A stretch of 64,000 nt of DNA from Liminaster sp964567855 (GCA_964567855.1 CAZMOE010000008.1:31220-95219); one strand, 5' to 3'. Counted from the first letter of the stretch, positions 38,093 to 47,426 are shown. The notes: generated by a model not told the origin, from the sequence alone. Translations and numbers: made by a program.

Positions 38093-38502
38093 CCTGCATT
38101 CTGAGATAAAATGTTCGACAATGCGGTTGAAGAAATCCGCTTGGTATAAGGAAAATAAACGATTTTGATACCTTCCTGCGCAAACTGACTCTCATAATCT
38201 TTCCACTTTTCCGTACCATACCAGTCATCACCGACAAACAGAATCGTGGCCCCCAGTTTTTTGCACATGGCCAATTTATCCATATCCGACTGAGGAACTA
38301 CAGCATCCACATAGCAACAGGACCGCACGATTTCAGCCCTATCTTCAAAAGGTATGATAGATTTTTTTCCTTTGTAACCGACAAGTTCATCCGTGGTCAC
38401 GCCAACTACAAGTCTGTCACACATTCCCTTGGCATTCTTCAATAAATTCAGATGTCCGATATGGAACATATCATATACACCGGCTGTATATCCAATCACC
38501 AT
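38089..38502 (-). CDS. Glycerol-3-phosphate-type cytidylyltransferase
   Basis: A 137-residue nucleotidyltransferase from ATG 38502. It has GVYDMFHIGHLNLLKNAK (HxGH nucleotide site), DRAEIVRSCCYVD, LFVGDDWYG and the C-terminal YTKRISSTAL, the counterpart of the RTxGISTT motif of TagD. It would form a CDP-linked alcohol such as CDP-glycerol. The downstream LicD gene starts inside its stop codon. TATATTTG at 38530-38537 (minus) is a plausible -7 box. Confidence 0.9.
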   Translation of the reverse strand: MVIGYTAGVYDMFHIGHLNLLKNAKGMCDRLVVGVTTDELVGYKGKKSIIPFEDRAEIVRSCCYVDAVVPQSDMDKLAMCKKLGATILFVGDDWYGTEKWKDYESQFAQEGIKIVYFPYTKRISSTALSNILSQNAG

Positions 38503-38930
38503 AAGATGTAATATTAAATAATAATATTGCAAATATACTTGCTTTGCCGCAAGATTCAGCTATTTTTTTAGAAAAATTATCTTTCAGATCGTTCATAGGA
38601 ACTATATAGTCCTACTTTTCCATAAAATAAAGAGAAATACACTTTATACAGCCTAATATTTTGTTCATAAAAAAGTGCAGCCGGAGTATGAGCCGCATCC
38701 CATTTTCAGCCTTACAAGGCAGACACGCACCAGGTCGGCTATCCCATAAAAAAATCCCCGTTTCATATTCCGGCCGGAAGTTTCTTGTACAATCGACCGC
38801 CCCACCATAACGACTGCGGGTATGCCTGCCCGGAAAATTCCGTCGGCATACCCGCGACAATAGTTTATTCGCCTCCTGACAGGCACGGATACGTTCTGTA
38901 TATCTTTCAAAAGAGCCGTTGTCCAATCTC
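38503..38930 (-). other. Intergenic region with hairpin behind the pectinesterase gene
   Basis: About 430 bases without a supported gene. It contains a -7 box for the cytidylyltransferase (38530-38537, minus). A perfect 11-bp hairpin, GCGGGTATGCC (38816-38826) with GGCATACCCGC (38845-38855), lies 75 bases past the stop of the methylesterase-DUF1460 gene and may stop its transcript. Confidence 0.5.
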
Positions 38931-40706
38931 CTATCGACACTTCAGGCGCAAAATACGCACGCCTTTGCATGCCGGATGCTTTTTAGCATACCGGTCCAGC
39001 CGGTCGGAGACTGTAACACAGCCAGCGGCGGAAGAAGCGTGCAGTAAGGCCTTGCCCTCACCGCCATTCCAGACAAAACCGACATGGCTGATGTCCAACC
39101 CTTTCTTATCGGTCACAAAGGCCACGATGTCGCCCTCTTCCAGTTGATCAAGGATACCGGCCACCTTACTTACAGGCACATAATATGACGTTTGGGCGGA
39201 CAGCCGCTGCTCTGCGGCCCGAACAACACGGGTCAAACTGTCGCTGGCCGCCAGCCGGGGATATAACTGCCGGTGGGCAGTCATAAAATCAATCTGCTGT
39301 TTCAGGGTCCTAGCTCCAGGAAGTGACGCAGTCACCTCTTCAACCAACCCCAAGACAACATTGTCGGCAATCCAATCGCTGAAATAGTGCAATCGGGTGG
39401 CGTAATTGCCACGGCGGCCGTCACGATAACGCAATACCTGCACAAAACGCTGGAATACGGAATCCGCCGGATGGGCCTTTTCCCGTGATAAGCGCTCGGC
39501 GGCAACATATTCGACAAACGTCGTACAATCTACCGAATCCAGAACAATGCGCAACGGCTCTACCTCATTCTCCGGAGCAGTTGCGGCGACACCGGAAGCA
39601 GGAGTTTCAAGCGTAGCGCCGACATACCGCGTCCGGCTGTCCATATATCTCGCAACTGCCTCCCGGAAAGAAATTGGAAGAGCCGTGTGATACCAAATAT
39701 TCTCTGCCTGTCGGAAAACATTTTCAAAGGTAACCTGTGATGCCTCCGCATCAGTGAGTTCCCGCGTCCAGGGAGCACGCCGACTCCGGTCAGCTCCCGG
39801 TCCGGAACAACGATACTCCCGATACCGGGACGTCTTCTCACGGACAGGATCCCGCCAATTGTCCCATCCACGCGGATGAATGGACGCCGGCAGTTCGCAT
39901 TCTTTAAAAATCACAGCGGCATAATTGCGCCATGGACGGCCTAACAGCTCATTGACGACAGTGCTGTCGGTCGTGATAACGCATCGATTGAAAACATAGC
40001 CATACGGATGATGTGCCGGAGTCGATGCCGCAGTCAGATAGCCCTTACTAATGGCATGTAGATGACAATGCTCAAACCAGCAGGTAGCCGGCCCGAAAAT
40101 AAAATCGACAGTCCCTTCGATATAGCAATCCACAAACAACTGCCGGCTATCTTCATTTCCATTAAAAACGGTATCCTGAAAACCCAACAAACGACAATTA
40201 CGGAAGACGGCCCGATCACCCTCCACGTGTAAGGCCACAGCCTGACCGACACCGGCATTATTCTTACGGTCGGCATTCCATAGCGGATTATGATAAGTCA
40301 TGGCATCATTGGAGATCGTCAGATTCTCGGCCTCGAAACCCGGCCCGTTCACCAATACGGTATAGCTTCTGAATGTACCGATCTTGCGGCCGGCCGGATC
40401 TATGACATTCGCATGGTCATGCCAGACAATAATCGTGGAATCCCTATCCTCTCCGATGAGAGAGATATTCGTCTTATAGCTGGGAATTACCAGTTTCTCT
40501 TCATAAACTCCCTTTTTCACCAAAATACGCTGACGGCCCTCCGGCTTATAATCCCGAATGGCGTTGACGGCATCCTGAATATTGTCATAGTTGCCGGTGC
40601 CGTCTTTGGCGACCACCAAATCATATAACTGCGCTTTCAGCGACGGAGCGACCAGCAATGCTGCCAACAGCAGGCAGGCAAAAGTAAACAAACGTTTCAT
40701 TTTCAT
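38931..40706 (-). CDS. Pectin methylesterase (CE8) fused to a DUF1460 amidase-like domain
   Basis: A 591-residue secreted protein with a signal peptide (about residues 1-25). Residues ~28-340 are a CE8 pectin methylesterase beta-helix. GFQDTVF gives acid/base Asp178 and Gln177, GTVDFIFG gives nucleophile Asp201, and LGRPWRNYA gives Arg258. A linker follows, and residues ~385-591 match DUF1460, an NlpC/P60-like cysteine hydrolase family annotated as amidase-like. Its marks are VDCTTFVEYV (Cys394), GDIVAFVTDKKGLDISHVGFV (His541) and LLHASS. The esterase demethylates homogalacturonan; the second activity is unproven. It lies 28 bases downstream of mtaB. ATG at codon 3 is an equal start candidate. 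Confidence 0.93.
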   Translation of the reverse strand: MKMKRLFTFACLLLAALLVAPSLKAQLYDLVVAKDGTGNYDNIQDAVNAIRDYKPEGRQRILVKKGVYEEKLVIPSYKTNISLIGEDRDSTIIVWHDHANVIDPAGRKIGTFRSYTVLVNGPGFEAENLTISNDAMTYHNPLWNADRKNNAGVGQAVALHVEGDRAVFRNCRLLGFQDTVFNGNEDSRQLFVDCYIEGTVDFIFGPATCWFEHCHLHAISKGYLTAASTPAHHPYGYVFNRCVITTDSTVVNELLGRPWRNYAAVIFKECELPASIHPRGWDNWRDPVREKTSRYREYRCSGPGADRSRRAPWTRELTDAEASQVTFENVFRQAENIWYHTALPISFREAVARYMDSRTRYVGATLETPASGVAATAPENEVEPLRIVLDSVDCTTFVEYVAAERLSREKAHPADSVFQRFVQVLRYRDGRRGNYATRLHYFSDWIADNVVLGLVEEVTASLPGARTLKQQIDFMTAHRQLYPRLAASDSLTRVVRAAEQRLSAQTSYYVPVSKVAGILDQLEEGDIVAFVTDKKGLDISHVGFVWNGGEGKALLHASSAAGCVTVSDRLDRYAKKHPACKGVRILRLKCR

Positions 40707-40734
40707 GCTATTTTACAATACATTTTATTCTGAT

Positions 40735-42084
40735 TCAATCTTCCTGCATATCCTCGCCCGGCATTATCAGCCCTTGGTGGCAAGTTCCGATACGGGTTCC
40801 GATTCTTACCTGCCGGCAGGTATTGACCCACTCGGCCACATAAGGATGTTCGACACGGATATAGTTTTCAGTAAAGCCGTGCATCATAACATTTTCCGGA
40901 GAAGCGGATCCATCGGACGGCAAAGTCGGCTGCTCCCACAAAACACGGCGCACAGAGCCTGCCTGAGCCGCATAAAAAGTCCGCTGTTTCTCCTCCGACA
41001 AAGCCACCAGCCGCGCCGTACGCTCATGCCGCTCCGGCACGGGAACGACCGGCGTAATCTTCAGCGCCTGCGTCCCCGCCCGCTCGCTATAGGTGAACGG
41101 ATGTAGCTGGCTGACCGGCAAAGAGGCCAGAAAATCATAGCTCTTTTCAAAAAGATCCGACGTCTCACCCCGCATTCCGGCCATCACGTCCACGCCGATA
41201 AAAGCATCGGGCATAACCTCTTTAATCAGTTCTATTTTATGACGGAACAAGGCTGTATCGTACCGGCGGCGCATCAGCGCCAGCACCTCGTCGCTACCGG
41301 CCTGCAACGGAATATGAAAATGAGGGGCAAAACGACGTGACGCAGCGACCCAACGAATCATTTCATCGGTAATCAGATTCGGTTCGATGCTGGAAATACG
41401 GAATCGTTCGATTCCATCGACCTCATCCAAAGCCCGGATAAGCCCGAAAAAGGTTTCACCTGTCGTACGACCGAAATCGCCGATATTTACCCCGGTAAGA
41501 ACAATCTCCTTGCCTCCATCCTCGGCCACCTGACGGGCCCGAGCAACCAACGTGGCAATACCGGGATTGCGACTGCGACCTCGGGCCATAGGAATCGTGC
41601 AATAGGTACAAAAGTAGTCGCATCCATCCTGAACTTTCAGGAAGTGGCGCGTCCGGTCGTCTCCGGAACAGGAATGATGGAACGTCCGGATATCCTGGAA
41701 GCGTGTCACAGCCACTTCGCACCGACCGCTTTTCCGCAGATCGCCCAAATATTCGGCCACCTGGCCTTTATATTCCGTGCCCAGCACCAGGTCCACCCCT
41801 TCGAGTGCCGCCAGCGCCGCCGGATCGATCTGTGCATAGCATCCGGTCACAATCACAAAAGCGCCGGCGTGCTCACGCACCAGTTTACGGATCTGCTGTC
41901 TGCATTTGGCCGTTGCCTGTTCCGTAACGGCGCAAGTATTGACGACGACAAGGTCGGCAACGCTACCGGCGGGGACACGCGCGAAGCCGAGACGACTCAA
42001 CTCACAGGCTAAAGTCGAACTTTCAGCAAAGTTCAACTTACAGCCTAATGTATAATAACATACGGTTTTATTCTGCCATTTCAC
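40735..42084 (-). CDS. mtaB: tRNA N6-threonylcarbamoyladenosine methylthiotransferase MtaB
   Basis: A 449-residue radical-SAM methylthiotransferase that modifies t6A37 to ms2t6A37 in tRNA. YYTLGCKLNFAES is the MtaB hallmark. VVNTCAVTEQATAKCRQQIRKL and TGCYAQIDP carry the other N-terminal cysteines, and KVQDGCDYFCTYCTIPMARG is the SAM motif. I chose GTG 42084 because a -7 box ends 4 bases upstream of it and no nearer ATG exists. Longer ATG frames reach 42228 but start upstream of that box. The pectinesterase gene follows closely on the same strand. Confidence 0.93.
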   Translation of the reverse strand: MKWQNKTVCYYTLGCKLNFAESSTLACELSRLGFARVPAGSVADLVVVNTCAVTEQATAKCRQQIRKLVREHAGAFVIVTGCYAQIDPAALAALEGVDLVLGTEYKGQVAEYLGDLRKSGRCEVAVTRFQDIRTFHHSCSGDDRTRHFLKVQDGCDYFCTYCTIPMARGRSRNPGIATLVARARQVAEDGGKEIVLTGVNIGDFGRTTGETFFGLIRALDEVDGIERFRISSIEPNLITDEMIRWVAASRRFAPHFHIPLQAGSDEVLALMRRRYDTALFRHKIELIKEVMPDAFIGVDVMAGMRGETSDLFEKSYDFLASLPVSQLHPFTYSERAGTQALKITPVVPVPERHERTARLVALSEEKQRTFYAAQAGSVRRVLWEQPTLPSDGSASPENVMMHGFTENYIRVEHPYVAEWVNTCRQVRIGTRIGTCHQGLIMPGEDMQED

Positions 42085-42088
42085 ACGG

Positions 42089-42096
42089 CAAAGATA
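42089..42096 (-). promoter_or_regulatory. -7 box (TATCTTTG) abutting the mtaB start
   Basis: Minus-strand TATCTTTG ends 4 bases before GTG 42084, so transcription would begin about at the start codon. Confidence 0.5.
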
Positions 42097-42212
42097 GGCA
42101 TTCCGCCCGATAATGAAGCACCAAACAGAGAAAAACATGGCAGTTTTCCGGCATTGCACAAAATAATTATAACTTTTGACACCCCCTGCGGCACGCTTAA
42201 TGGATTTTATCG

Positions 42213-42220
42213 TATCTTTG
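42213..42220 (+). promoter_or_regulatory. -7 box (TATCTTTG) for the suhB-like/trpS run
   Basis: Rightward TATCTTTG ends 22 bases before ATG 42243. It is divergent from the mtaB promoter 117 bases to the left. Confidence 0.55.
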
Positions 42221-42242
42221 CCCATCAAAACTACGCGTGCAT

Positions 42243-43058
42243 ATGATTACCTACACAAAGTTAATTCATTCTGAAAACCAAGATCACCTCTTGCACGATG
42301 CGATCGACTGGGCCATGGAAGCCGGGAAAATCCAACTGGAAAAATTTCGCTCCCGCCATCTCAACATGACAACCAAAACGAGTCCGCATGACGTCGTAAC
42401 GGAAGTGGACAAGGCGTGTGAAGCTTTTTTCATCGAAAAAATCGGAAACACCTATCCGTCACACAGCATATTGGGTGAGGAAACCGGCGCCCATCAGAAA
42501 GAATCGGACTGGACGTGGGTCATCGATCCGTTGGACGGAACCAACAACTACAGCCAGGGACTCCCTATCTTCTGCGTCAGCGTAGGCCTCCAGTATAAAG
42601 GCGAGACCCGGATCGGCGTGGTATATATCCCCTACTTAGATGAATTGTTTACCGCCAAACGCGGAGAAGGCGCCATGTGGAACGGCAAGGCCATCCACGT
42701 CAGCCGAAAGGGTAATCTTAACGAATGTGTCCTCGGAACCGGATTTCCATACGACAAAGGGACGAATCCCGATAACAACCTGAATAACTTGAACGCCATT
42801 CTTCCCAACATCCGCGGTATCCGCCGCATGGGAGCTGCCGCCTACGACCTTTGCTGTGTCGCCTGTGGCCTGCTGGACGGCTACTGGGAGCTGGATCTCA
42901 AACCCTGGGACGCTTGTGCCGGCACGCTCATCGTCGAAGAGGCCGGCGGCATCGTCCGTTCCTTCCGCGATGACCGCAACATCAGCATCGTGGCCGGCAA
43001 CGAGAAGGTAGTATCCCAGGTTCTCGGCCTCATCGAAAACGCACGGAACAATCAATAG
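42243..43058 (+). CDS. Inositol monophosphatase family phosphatase
   Basis: A 271-residue metal-dependent sugar phosphatase. All family motifs are present: SILGEETG, WVIDPLDGTNNYSQGLP, and WELDLKPWDACAGTLIVEEAGG. The family includes SuhB (inositol-1-phosphatase), CysQ and fructose-bisphosphatase members, and the substrate cannot be fixed here. ATG 42243 is preferred over GTG 42237. It is 25 bases ahead of trpS and probably heads the transcript that continues through the acyltransferase and aminotransferase genes. Confidence 0.92.
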   Translation: MITYTKLIHSENQDHLLHDAIDWAMEAGKIQLEKFRSRHLNMTTKTSPHDVVTEVDKACEAFFIEKIGNTYPSHSILGEETGAHQKESDWTWVIDPLDGTNNYSQGLPIFCVSVGLQYKGETRIGVVYIPYLDELFTAKRGEGAMWNGKAIHVSRKGNLNECVLGTGFPYDKGTNPDNNLNNLNAILPNIRGIRRMGAAAYDLCCVACGLLDGYWELDLKPWDACAGTLIVEEAGGIVRSFRDDRNISIVAGNEKVVSQVLGLIENARNNQ

Positions 43059-43083
43059 ACAATCTATCACCTATCATAAATAT

Positions 43084-44082
43084 ATGGAACAAAAACAAAT
43101 CGTCGTGAGCGGTATCCGCTCGACCGGCCATCTCCACCTTGGCAATTACTACGGTGCCCTGCGGAATTTCGTCCGCATGCAGGAACAATATAACTGTTTT
43201 TTCTTCATCGCCGACTATCACTCGCTGACCACCCATCCCGACCCGGGAGCGCTTAACCCCAACGTGCGCAGCATTCTTTCCGAATATCTTGCCGCCGGCA
43301 TCGATCCGGAAAAGGCTACCGTCTACATTCAGAGCGACGTCCCCGAAGTGTGCGAAGTATTTACCCTGCTCAATATGCACGCCTATGTAGGCGAACTTGA
43401 AAAGACCGTATCGTTCAAGGATAAAGTCCGCAAGAACCCCAACAACGTCAACGCCGGTCTGCTGACCTACCCGGTCCTTATGGCTGCCGACATCCTGCAA
43501 CACCGCGCCCATCTCGTTCCCGTAGGCAAGGATCAGATCCAGCATCTGGAAATGGCCCGCAACTATGCCAAGCGTTTCAACAACTTTTACCAGACTGATC
43601 TTTTCGTCGAACCCAAGCCCTACGAACCGGAAGGCGAAACCATCAAGATTCCTGGCCTTGACGGCAGCGGAAAAATGGGGAAAAGCGAAGGCAACTGTAT
43701 CTACCTCAACGACGAAGATAAGGAACTGACCAAAAAAGTAAAAAAAGCGGTGACCGACATGACCCCCACCGAACCAAACAGCCCCATGCCCGACACGATT
43801 GCCAACCTCTTCTATCTGATGAAGATCGTATCGACGCCGGAAACCTATAACCAGTTCCTCGCCGCCTGGAACGACTGTTCGATCCGCTACGGCGACCTCA
43901 AGGGACAGCTTGCGACAGACATTTTAAAGGTGACCACTCCTATCAGAGAACGATACAAAGAAATTTATGACGATACCGATTATCTGAACCGTGTTGCAGC
44001 CGCAGGTGCCGAAAAGGCCCGCGAGAATGTCCGCAAGACGCTGCAGGAAATGCGCCGCCTCATGGGATTCAGAACGTTTTAA
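43084..44082 (+). CDS. trpS: Tryptophanyl-tRNA synthetase
   Basis: A 332-residue class I synthetase. IRSTGHLHLGNYYGAL carries the HIGH-like HLGN, DADVLQH-type positions appear as AADILQHRAHLVPVGKDQIQHLE, and GSGKMGKSEGN is the KMSKS equivalent. Length and motif order are typical. The acyltransferase gene follows after 9 bases. Confidence 0.97.
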   Translation: MEQKQIVVSGIRSTGHLHLGNYYGALRNFVRMQEQYNCFFFIADYHSLTTHPDPGALNPNVRSILSEYLAAGIDPEKATVYIQSDVPEVCEVFTLLNMHAYVGELEKTVSFKDKVRKNPNNVNAGLLTYPVLMAADILQHRAHLVPVGKDQIQHLEMARNYAKRFNNFYQTDLFVEPKPYEPEGETIKIPGLDGSGKMGKSEGNCIYLNDEDKELTKKVKKAVTDMTPTEPNSPMPDTIANLFYLMKIVSTPETYNQFLAAWNDCSIRYGDLKGQLATDILKVTTPIRERYKEIYDDTDYLNRVAAAGAEKARENVRKTLQEMRRLMGFRTF

Positions 44083-44091
44083 CCGCGCCAC

Positions 44092-45126
44092 ATGAACACC
44101 AAGCGTCTCCCTTGGATCGACTACGCCAAAGTTTTTTCCATCTGCTTGGTCGTTTCCTACCACACACCACCTCGCCCCGAAGGCTTCGGAGCCGAGGTGG
44201 TGTCTATTTTACGCATGCCGGCCTTCTTTCTCATTGCCGGATTCCTGTTCAATGCAGACAAGTTCCCCTCTTTCACGGCATTTTTGAAACACCGCAGCCG
44301 GCAACTGCTCATTCCCTATGCCTCTTTCAGCCTTATTTTTTATCTTTTCTGGCTGGCTTTCGGGCGACAACTGGCCGGCGATACCGCTCCGCTGACTACT
44401 CCGATCATGGAATTTCTTACCGGACAGCCCACCCTTGTCATTGCTCCGTTCTGGTTCATCTTCTGTCTGTTTACGCTACAGACCCTCTACTATGTTCTGA
44501 ACCGCATCTTGCCCCGGGGCCTGCTGTTCCCCGTCTGCCTCCTTCTCCCCCTCATTTTGGCCGTATGCGATGTCCCGCGGGTATGGCAGCTTTTCAATGC
44601 ACTGTTGTATCTGCCGTTTTATGCCTTCGCGAACTGTTTTAAAGGGGAAATCGGAATCATTTCATTTTCAAGCCATAAAAAATACATTCTCTGTAGTCTG
44701 TCGGCAGCATTGGGGCTCATTTATGCAAGGACTTATCTGGTCGTGGCAGATGTTTCCGACGTCTGGACAGACCTGCTGCGCTGGATCATGTTCACCTCTG
44801 CCGGAATTCTGCTGTTGCCTGCCTACATCTGCTGCTGTAAAATTCTGGCGAAATGGGTTGGAAGACGACCGATAATAGAAATCCTGGGCAAAAATACGAT
44901 TGTCATCCTCGCCCTGCACAATTATTATATCGGGATACTGCGGCTCATAGCCGACCGGCTATCCGGCCACCCCCATTTTCTGGAACATCAGCCATGGCTG
45001 AACCTACCGGTCACGCTCCTGATCGTATTCTCTCTATATTATCCGATTCTTGCCATCGACCGATGGGCACCCTTCCTTCTGGGACGCCCATGGAGAAACC
45101 ACCCGCATTCCCCAACCCGACAATAA
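44092..45126 (+). CDS. Acyltransferase 3 (OafA/YrhL-like) membrane protein
   Basis: A 344-residue protein with about ten hydrophobic helices. RLPWIDYAKVFSICLVVSYHTP holds the near-N-terminal Asp and the catalytic-type His, and VVSILRMPAFFLIAGFLF follows the family pattern. Acyltransferase 3 proteins O-acetylate or succinylate surface glycans and lipids across the inner membrane. It is sandwiched in one run between trpS (9 bases) and an aminotransferase (8 bases). Confidence 0.92.
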   Translation: MNTKRLPWIDYAKVFSICLVVSYHTPPRPEGFGAEVVSILRMPAFFLIAGFLFNADKFPSFTAFLKHRSRQLLIPYASFSLIFYLFWLAFGRQLAGDTAPLTTPIMEFLTGQPTLVIAPFWFIFCLFTLQTLYYVLNRILPRGLLFPVCLLLPLILAVCDVPRVWQLFNALLYLPFYAFANCFKGEIGIISFSSHKKYILCSLSAALGLIYARTYLVVADVSDVWTDLLRWIMFTSAGILLLPAYICCCKILAKWVGRRPIIEILGKNTIVILALHNYYIGILRLIADRLSGHPHFLEHQPWLNLPVTLLIVFSLYYPILAIDRWAPFLLGRPWRNHPHSPTRQ

Positions 45127-45134
45127 ACATTCTC

Positions 45135-46448
45135 ATGAATAACTGTAACATCGACCGGTCCGTCGTCGACCGCATCATCGACGAAGCCGGCATCACGGAC
45201 TTCGCCCGAATCACCATCCGCGATATCGCCGATCTCAGCCGGGCCATCGAAAGTGCCACCGGCCTACCATTCATACACCTCGAGATGGGAGTTCCCGGAT
45301 TACAACCTCCGGCTATAGGCCTCGCCGCAGAACAAGAGGCTTTGCAGTCCGGCGCAGCCGCCATCTATCCACCCACCGGCGGCATAAGCCGGCTCAAAAA
45401 AGCGGCATCCCGTTTTATCAAAGCTTTCGTTGGCATCGATGTTTCCGAACAGGGATGTATTGCTACCGTAGGCTCCATGCAAGGAACCTACGCGGTGCTG
45501 ACCGCCCTGCGCCACGCCTACCCGCAACGGGACACGGTTTTGTTTATAGACCCAGGCTTTCCGGTTCAGAAAACCCAGGCGGACATCATCGGTCTGAAAT
45601 ACGTCAGCTTCGACATTCACGATTGCCGAGGCCCTAAAATGCTGGCCGCCATAGAAAAGATATTCCAAAGAGGCGACATCTGCGCCATTGTTTACAGCAA
45701 TCCCAACAATCCGGCCTGGATCTGTTTCAATGAGGAGGAATTACATGGCATCGGAGCCCTGGCCACCCGTCATGAGGTCATCGTCCTGGAAGATCTCGCC
45801 TATTTCGGCATGGATTTCAGGCAGAATCTCGCCCATCCTTTCATGCCGCCCTATCAGGCAAGTGTCGCCCGCTATACAGATAACTACGTACTGGCCATCT
45901 CCGGCTCCAAGGCCTTCAGCTATGCAGGTCAGCGCATCGGGACCATCGCCATCAGCGACCGGCTTTTCGCTCGGCACTACGAACAGCTACATGAAAAATT
46001 CAGCGTTGCCGCCTTCGGCAGTTTTTTCATCAACCGCGTCCTCTATACCCTTTCTTCGGGGGTAACACATTCTGCCCAATACGCCCTGGCCGCCATGATG
46101 GAGGCTGCTGCCGACGGGACATACAAGTTTCTCGACGACCTCCGGGAATACGGCAACCGTGCCCGCTTCATGAAAAAGACATTGTTGGAAAACGGCTTCT
46201 ATCTGGTTTATGACAATGACCTGGGCGCCCCGTTGGCCGACGGCTTCTACTTCACAGCCCAATATCCCGGCATGACAGCCACCCGACTGACGCGCGAACT
46301 GCTGTTCTACGGCATCAGCGTTTTTCCTCTTAACACCATGGGCAGCCGGCAAGAAGGGGTCAGGATCTGCACTTCGTTCATTACCGAAGCCCAATTTTCC
46401 GCATTCGAGGAGCGGATCCGTCTGTTTCACCGGCAACATCCGCTATAA
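45135..46448 (+). CDS. Class I/II PLP aminotransferase
   Basis: A 437-residue fold-type I enzyme from ATG 45135 (MNNCNIDRSVV). The open frame extends further upstream but only through the acyltransferase gene in another frame. FIHLEMGVPGLQPP, the YPPTGGISRLKKAASRF helix, YSNPNNPAWICFNEEEL, VLEDLAYFGMDF (PLP-ring Asp) and LAISGSKAFSYAGQRIG (PLP lysine) are seen. The C-terminal Arg block is GVRICTSF. The substrate is not recognisable. Confidence 0.92.
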   Translation: MNNCNIDRSVVDRIIDEAGITDFARITIRDIADLSRAIESATGLPFIHLEMGVPGLQPPAIGLAAEQEALQSGAAAIYPPTGGISRLKKAASRFIKAFVGIDVSEQGCIATVGSMQGTYAVLTALRHAYPQRDTVLFIDPGFPVQKTQADIIGLKYVSFDIHDCRGPKMLAAIEKIFQRGDICAIVYSNPNNPAWICFNEEELHGIGALATRHEVIVLEDLAYFGMDFRQNLAHPFMPPYQASVARYTDNYVLAISGSKAFSYAGQRIGTIAISDRLFARHYEQLHEKFSVAAFGSFFINRVLYTLSSGVTHSAQYALAAMMEAAADGTYKFLDDLREYGNRARFMKKTLLENGFYLVYDNDLGAPLADGFYFTAQYPGMTATRLTRELLFYGISVFPLNTMGSRQEGVRICTSFITEAQFSAFEERIRLFHRQHPL

Positions 46449-46483
46449 ACGGCTATCGATCGGACAAAATATCCTTACAAAAA

Positions 46484-46511
46484 GCCGGCGGCTGATCCCG
46501 TCGGCAGTTTT
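46484..46511. terminator. Bidirectional terminator between convergent genes
   Basis: GCCGGCGG (46484-46491) pairs with CCGTCGGC (46498-46505), one G-T pair, with a 6-base loop. It is flanked by AAAAA on the left and AGTTTT on the right, so it can serve both the aminotransferase and the leftward glycosyltransferase. Confidence 0.75.
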
Positions 46512-46521
46512 CGCCCCCAAC

Positions 46522-47346
46522 TCACCCCGCAGACCCGAGATCTTTCAGTAACCGCCGGTTGAAATACCGCCGCTCCGGGTCATTCCACCAACCCCACTTA
46601 TTGAAATATTTACACATGTTGTAAATATGCACCCACAACATCCGCCAGCTCCGGTAGGATGCGGCGCGATGAGCGTGGACGATAGTCACATCCGGATAGA
46701 ACATAGTCCGATAGCGCTGATGAATGCGGCGCGTCAGGTCGATATCCTCCGGATAAAGGAAAAAGCGTTCGTCGAACAGCCCCACTTCCCGCAATGCCTC
46801 TACACGTAACAGCATAAAGCACCCCATGTGATAAGGCACATTCATCGGTCGGCTATATCCTGTAAAAGCCAGCGTGTAACGTTCCATCCGGCGCCGGCTC
46901 CAGGACGCGGGCAGAAACCGCCGGCTGAATAAATCCAACGGCGTCGGCAAAAGCCGGCAGACATACTGCTGACGGCCGTCGGGATAAATGACATTCGGAA
47001 TGACCTGCCCCGTGTCGGCATGAGCATCCATATAAGCGGACAAGGTTTCAAGCACGCCCGAAGAGAAATAAACATCGCTGTTGACGACCAGATGATAGCG
47101 GGAAGTACCTCCGGCCAATACGCGGCGCAAAGCCACATTATGGCCGGCGCCATATCCGTCGTTGGAATGGGCGACATACTCGATACGGGCGTCTCCGTAA
47201 TCGCGGCAAAAGGCGGCCATAGTATTATCGCCCGCATGATCGATGACGTAAACCCTATTCACGGTCCCGCAGGCCAGCAAAGATTTCAGGCAAGAGGCTA
47301 ACTCTTCGTGTGAGGTATGATATGTAACGACGGAAGCGGTAATCAT
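46522..47346 (-). CDS. GT2-family (rhamnosyltransferase-like) glycosyltransferase
   Basis: A 274-residue enzyme from ATG 47346 (MITASVVTYHTSHEEL); the ATG at 47388 adds a basic, unrelated lead. NRVYVIDHAGDNTMAAF, GYGAGHNVALRRVLAGGTSRYHLVVNSDVYF and MGCFMLLRVEALREVGLFDERFFLYPEDIDLTRRIHQ are typical of the rhamnosyltransferase-like GT2 subgroup. The C-terminal HIYNMCKYFNKWG block also fits. A leftward TACATTTG box lies at 47427-47434. The acceptor is unknown. Confidence 0.9.
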   Translation of the reverse strand: MITASVVTYHTSHEELASCLKSLLACGTVNRVYVIDHAGDNTMAAFCRDYGDARIEYVAHSNDGYGAGHNVALRRVLAGGTSRYHLVVNSDVYFSSGVLETLSAYMDAHADTGQVIPNVIYPDGRQQYVCRLLPTPLDLFSRRFLPASWSRRRMERYTLAFTGYSRPMNVPYHMGCFMLLRVEALREVGLFDERFFLYPEDIDLTRRIHQRYRTMFYPDVTIVHAHRAASYRSWRMLWVHIYNMCKYFNKWGWWNDPERRYFNRRLLKDLGSAG

Positions 47347-47426
47347 GATCTTTGTGGTGATAAAACGGCGGCCGATAGCGGCAACCATACTACATGAAGT
47401 CGCCGCCTGGAAAAATCCACCGCCTG

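Noticed and set aside
38612..38970. Two overlapping leftward frames behind the methylesterase gene
   Set aside because: They overlap each other and the end of the real gene, have no protein pattern, and one crosses a hairpin.
44853..45134. Upstream extension of the aminotransferase frame
   Set aside because: It is a shadow of the acyltransferase gene in another frame; the conserved enzyme starts at 45135.
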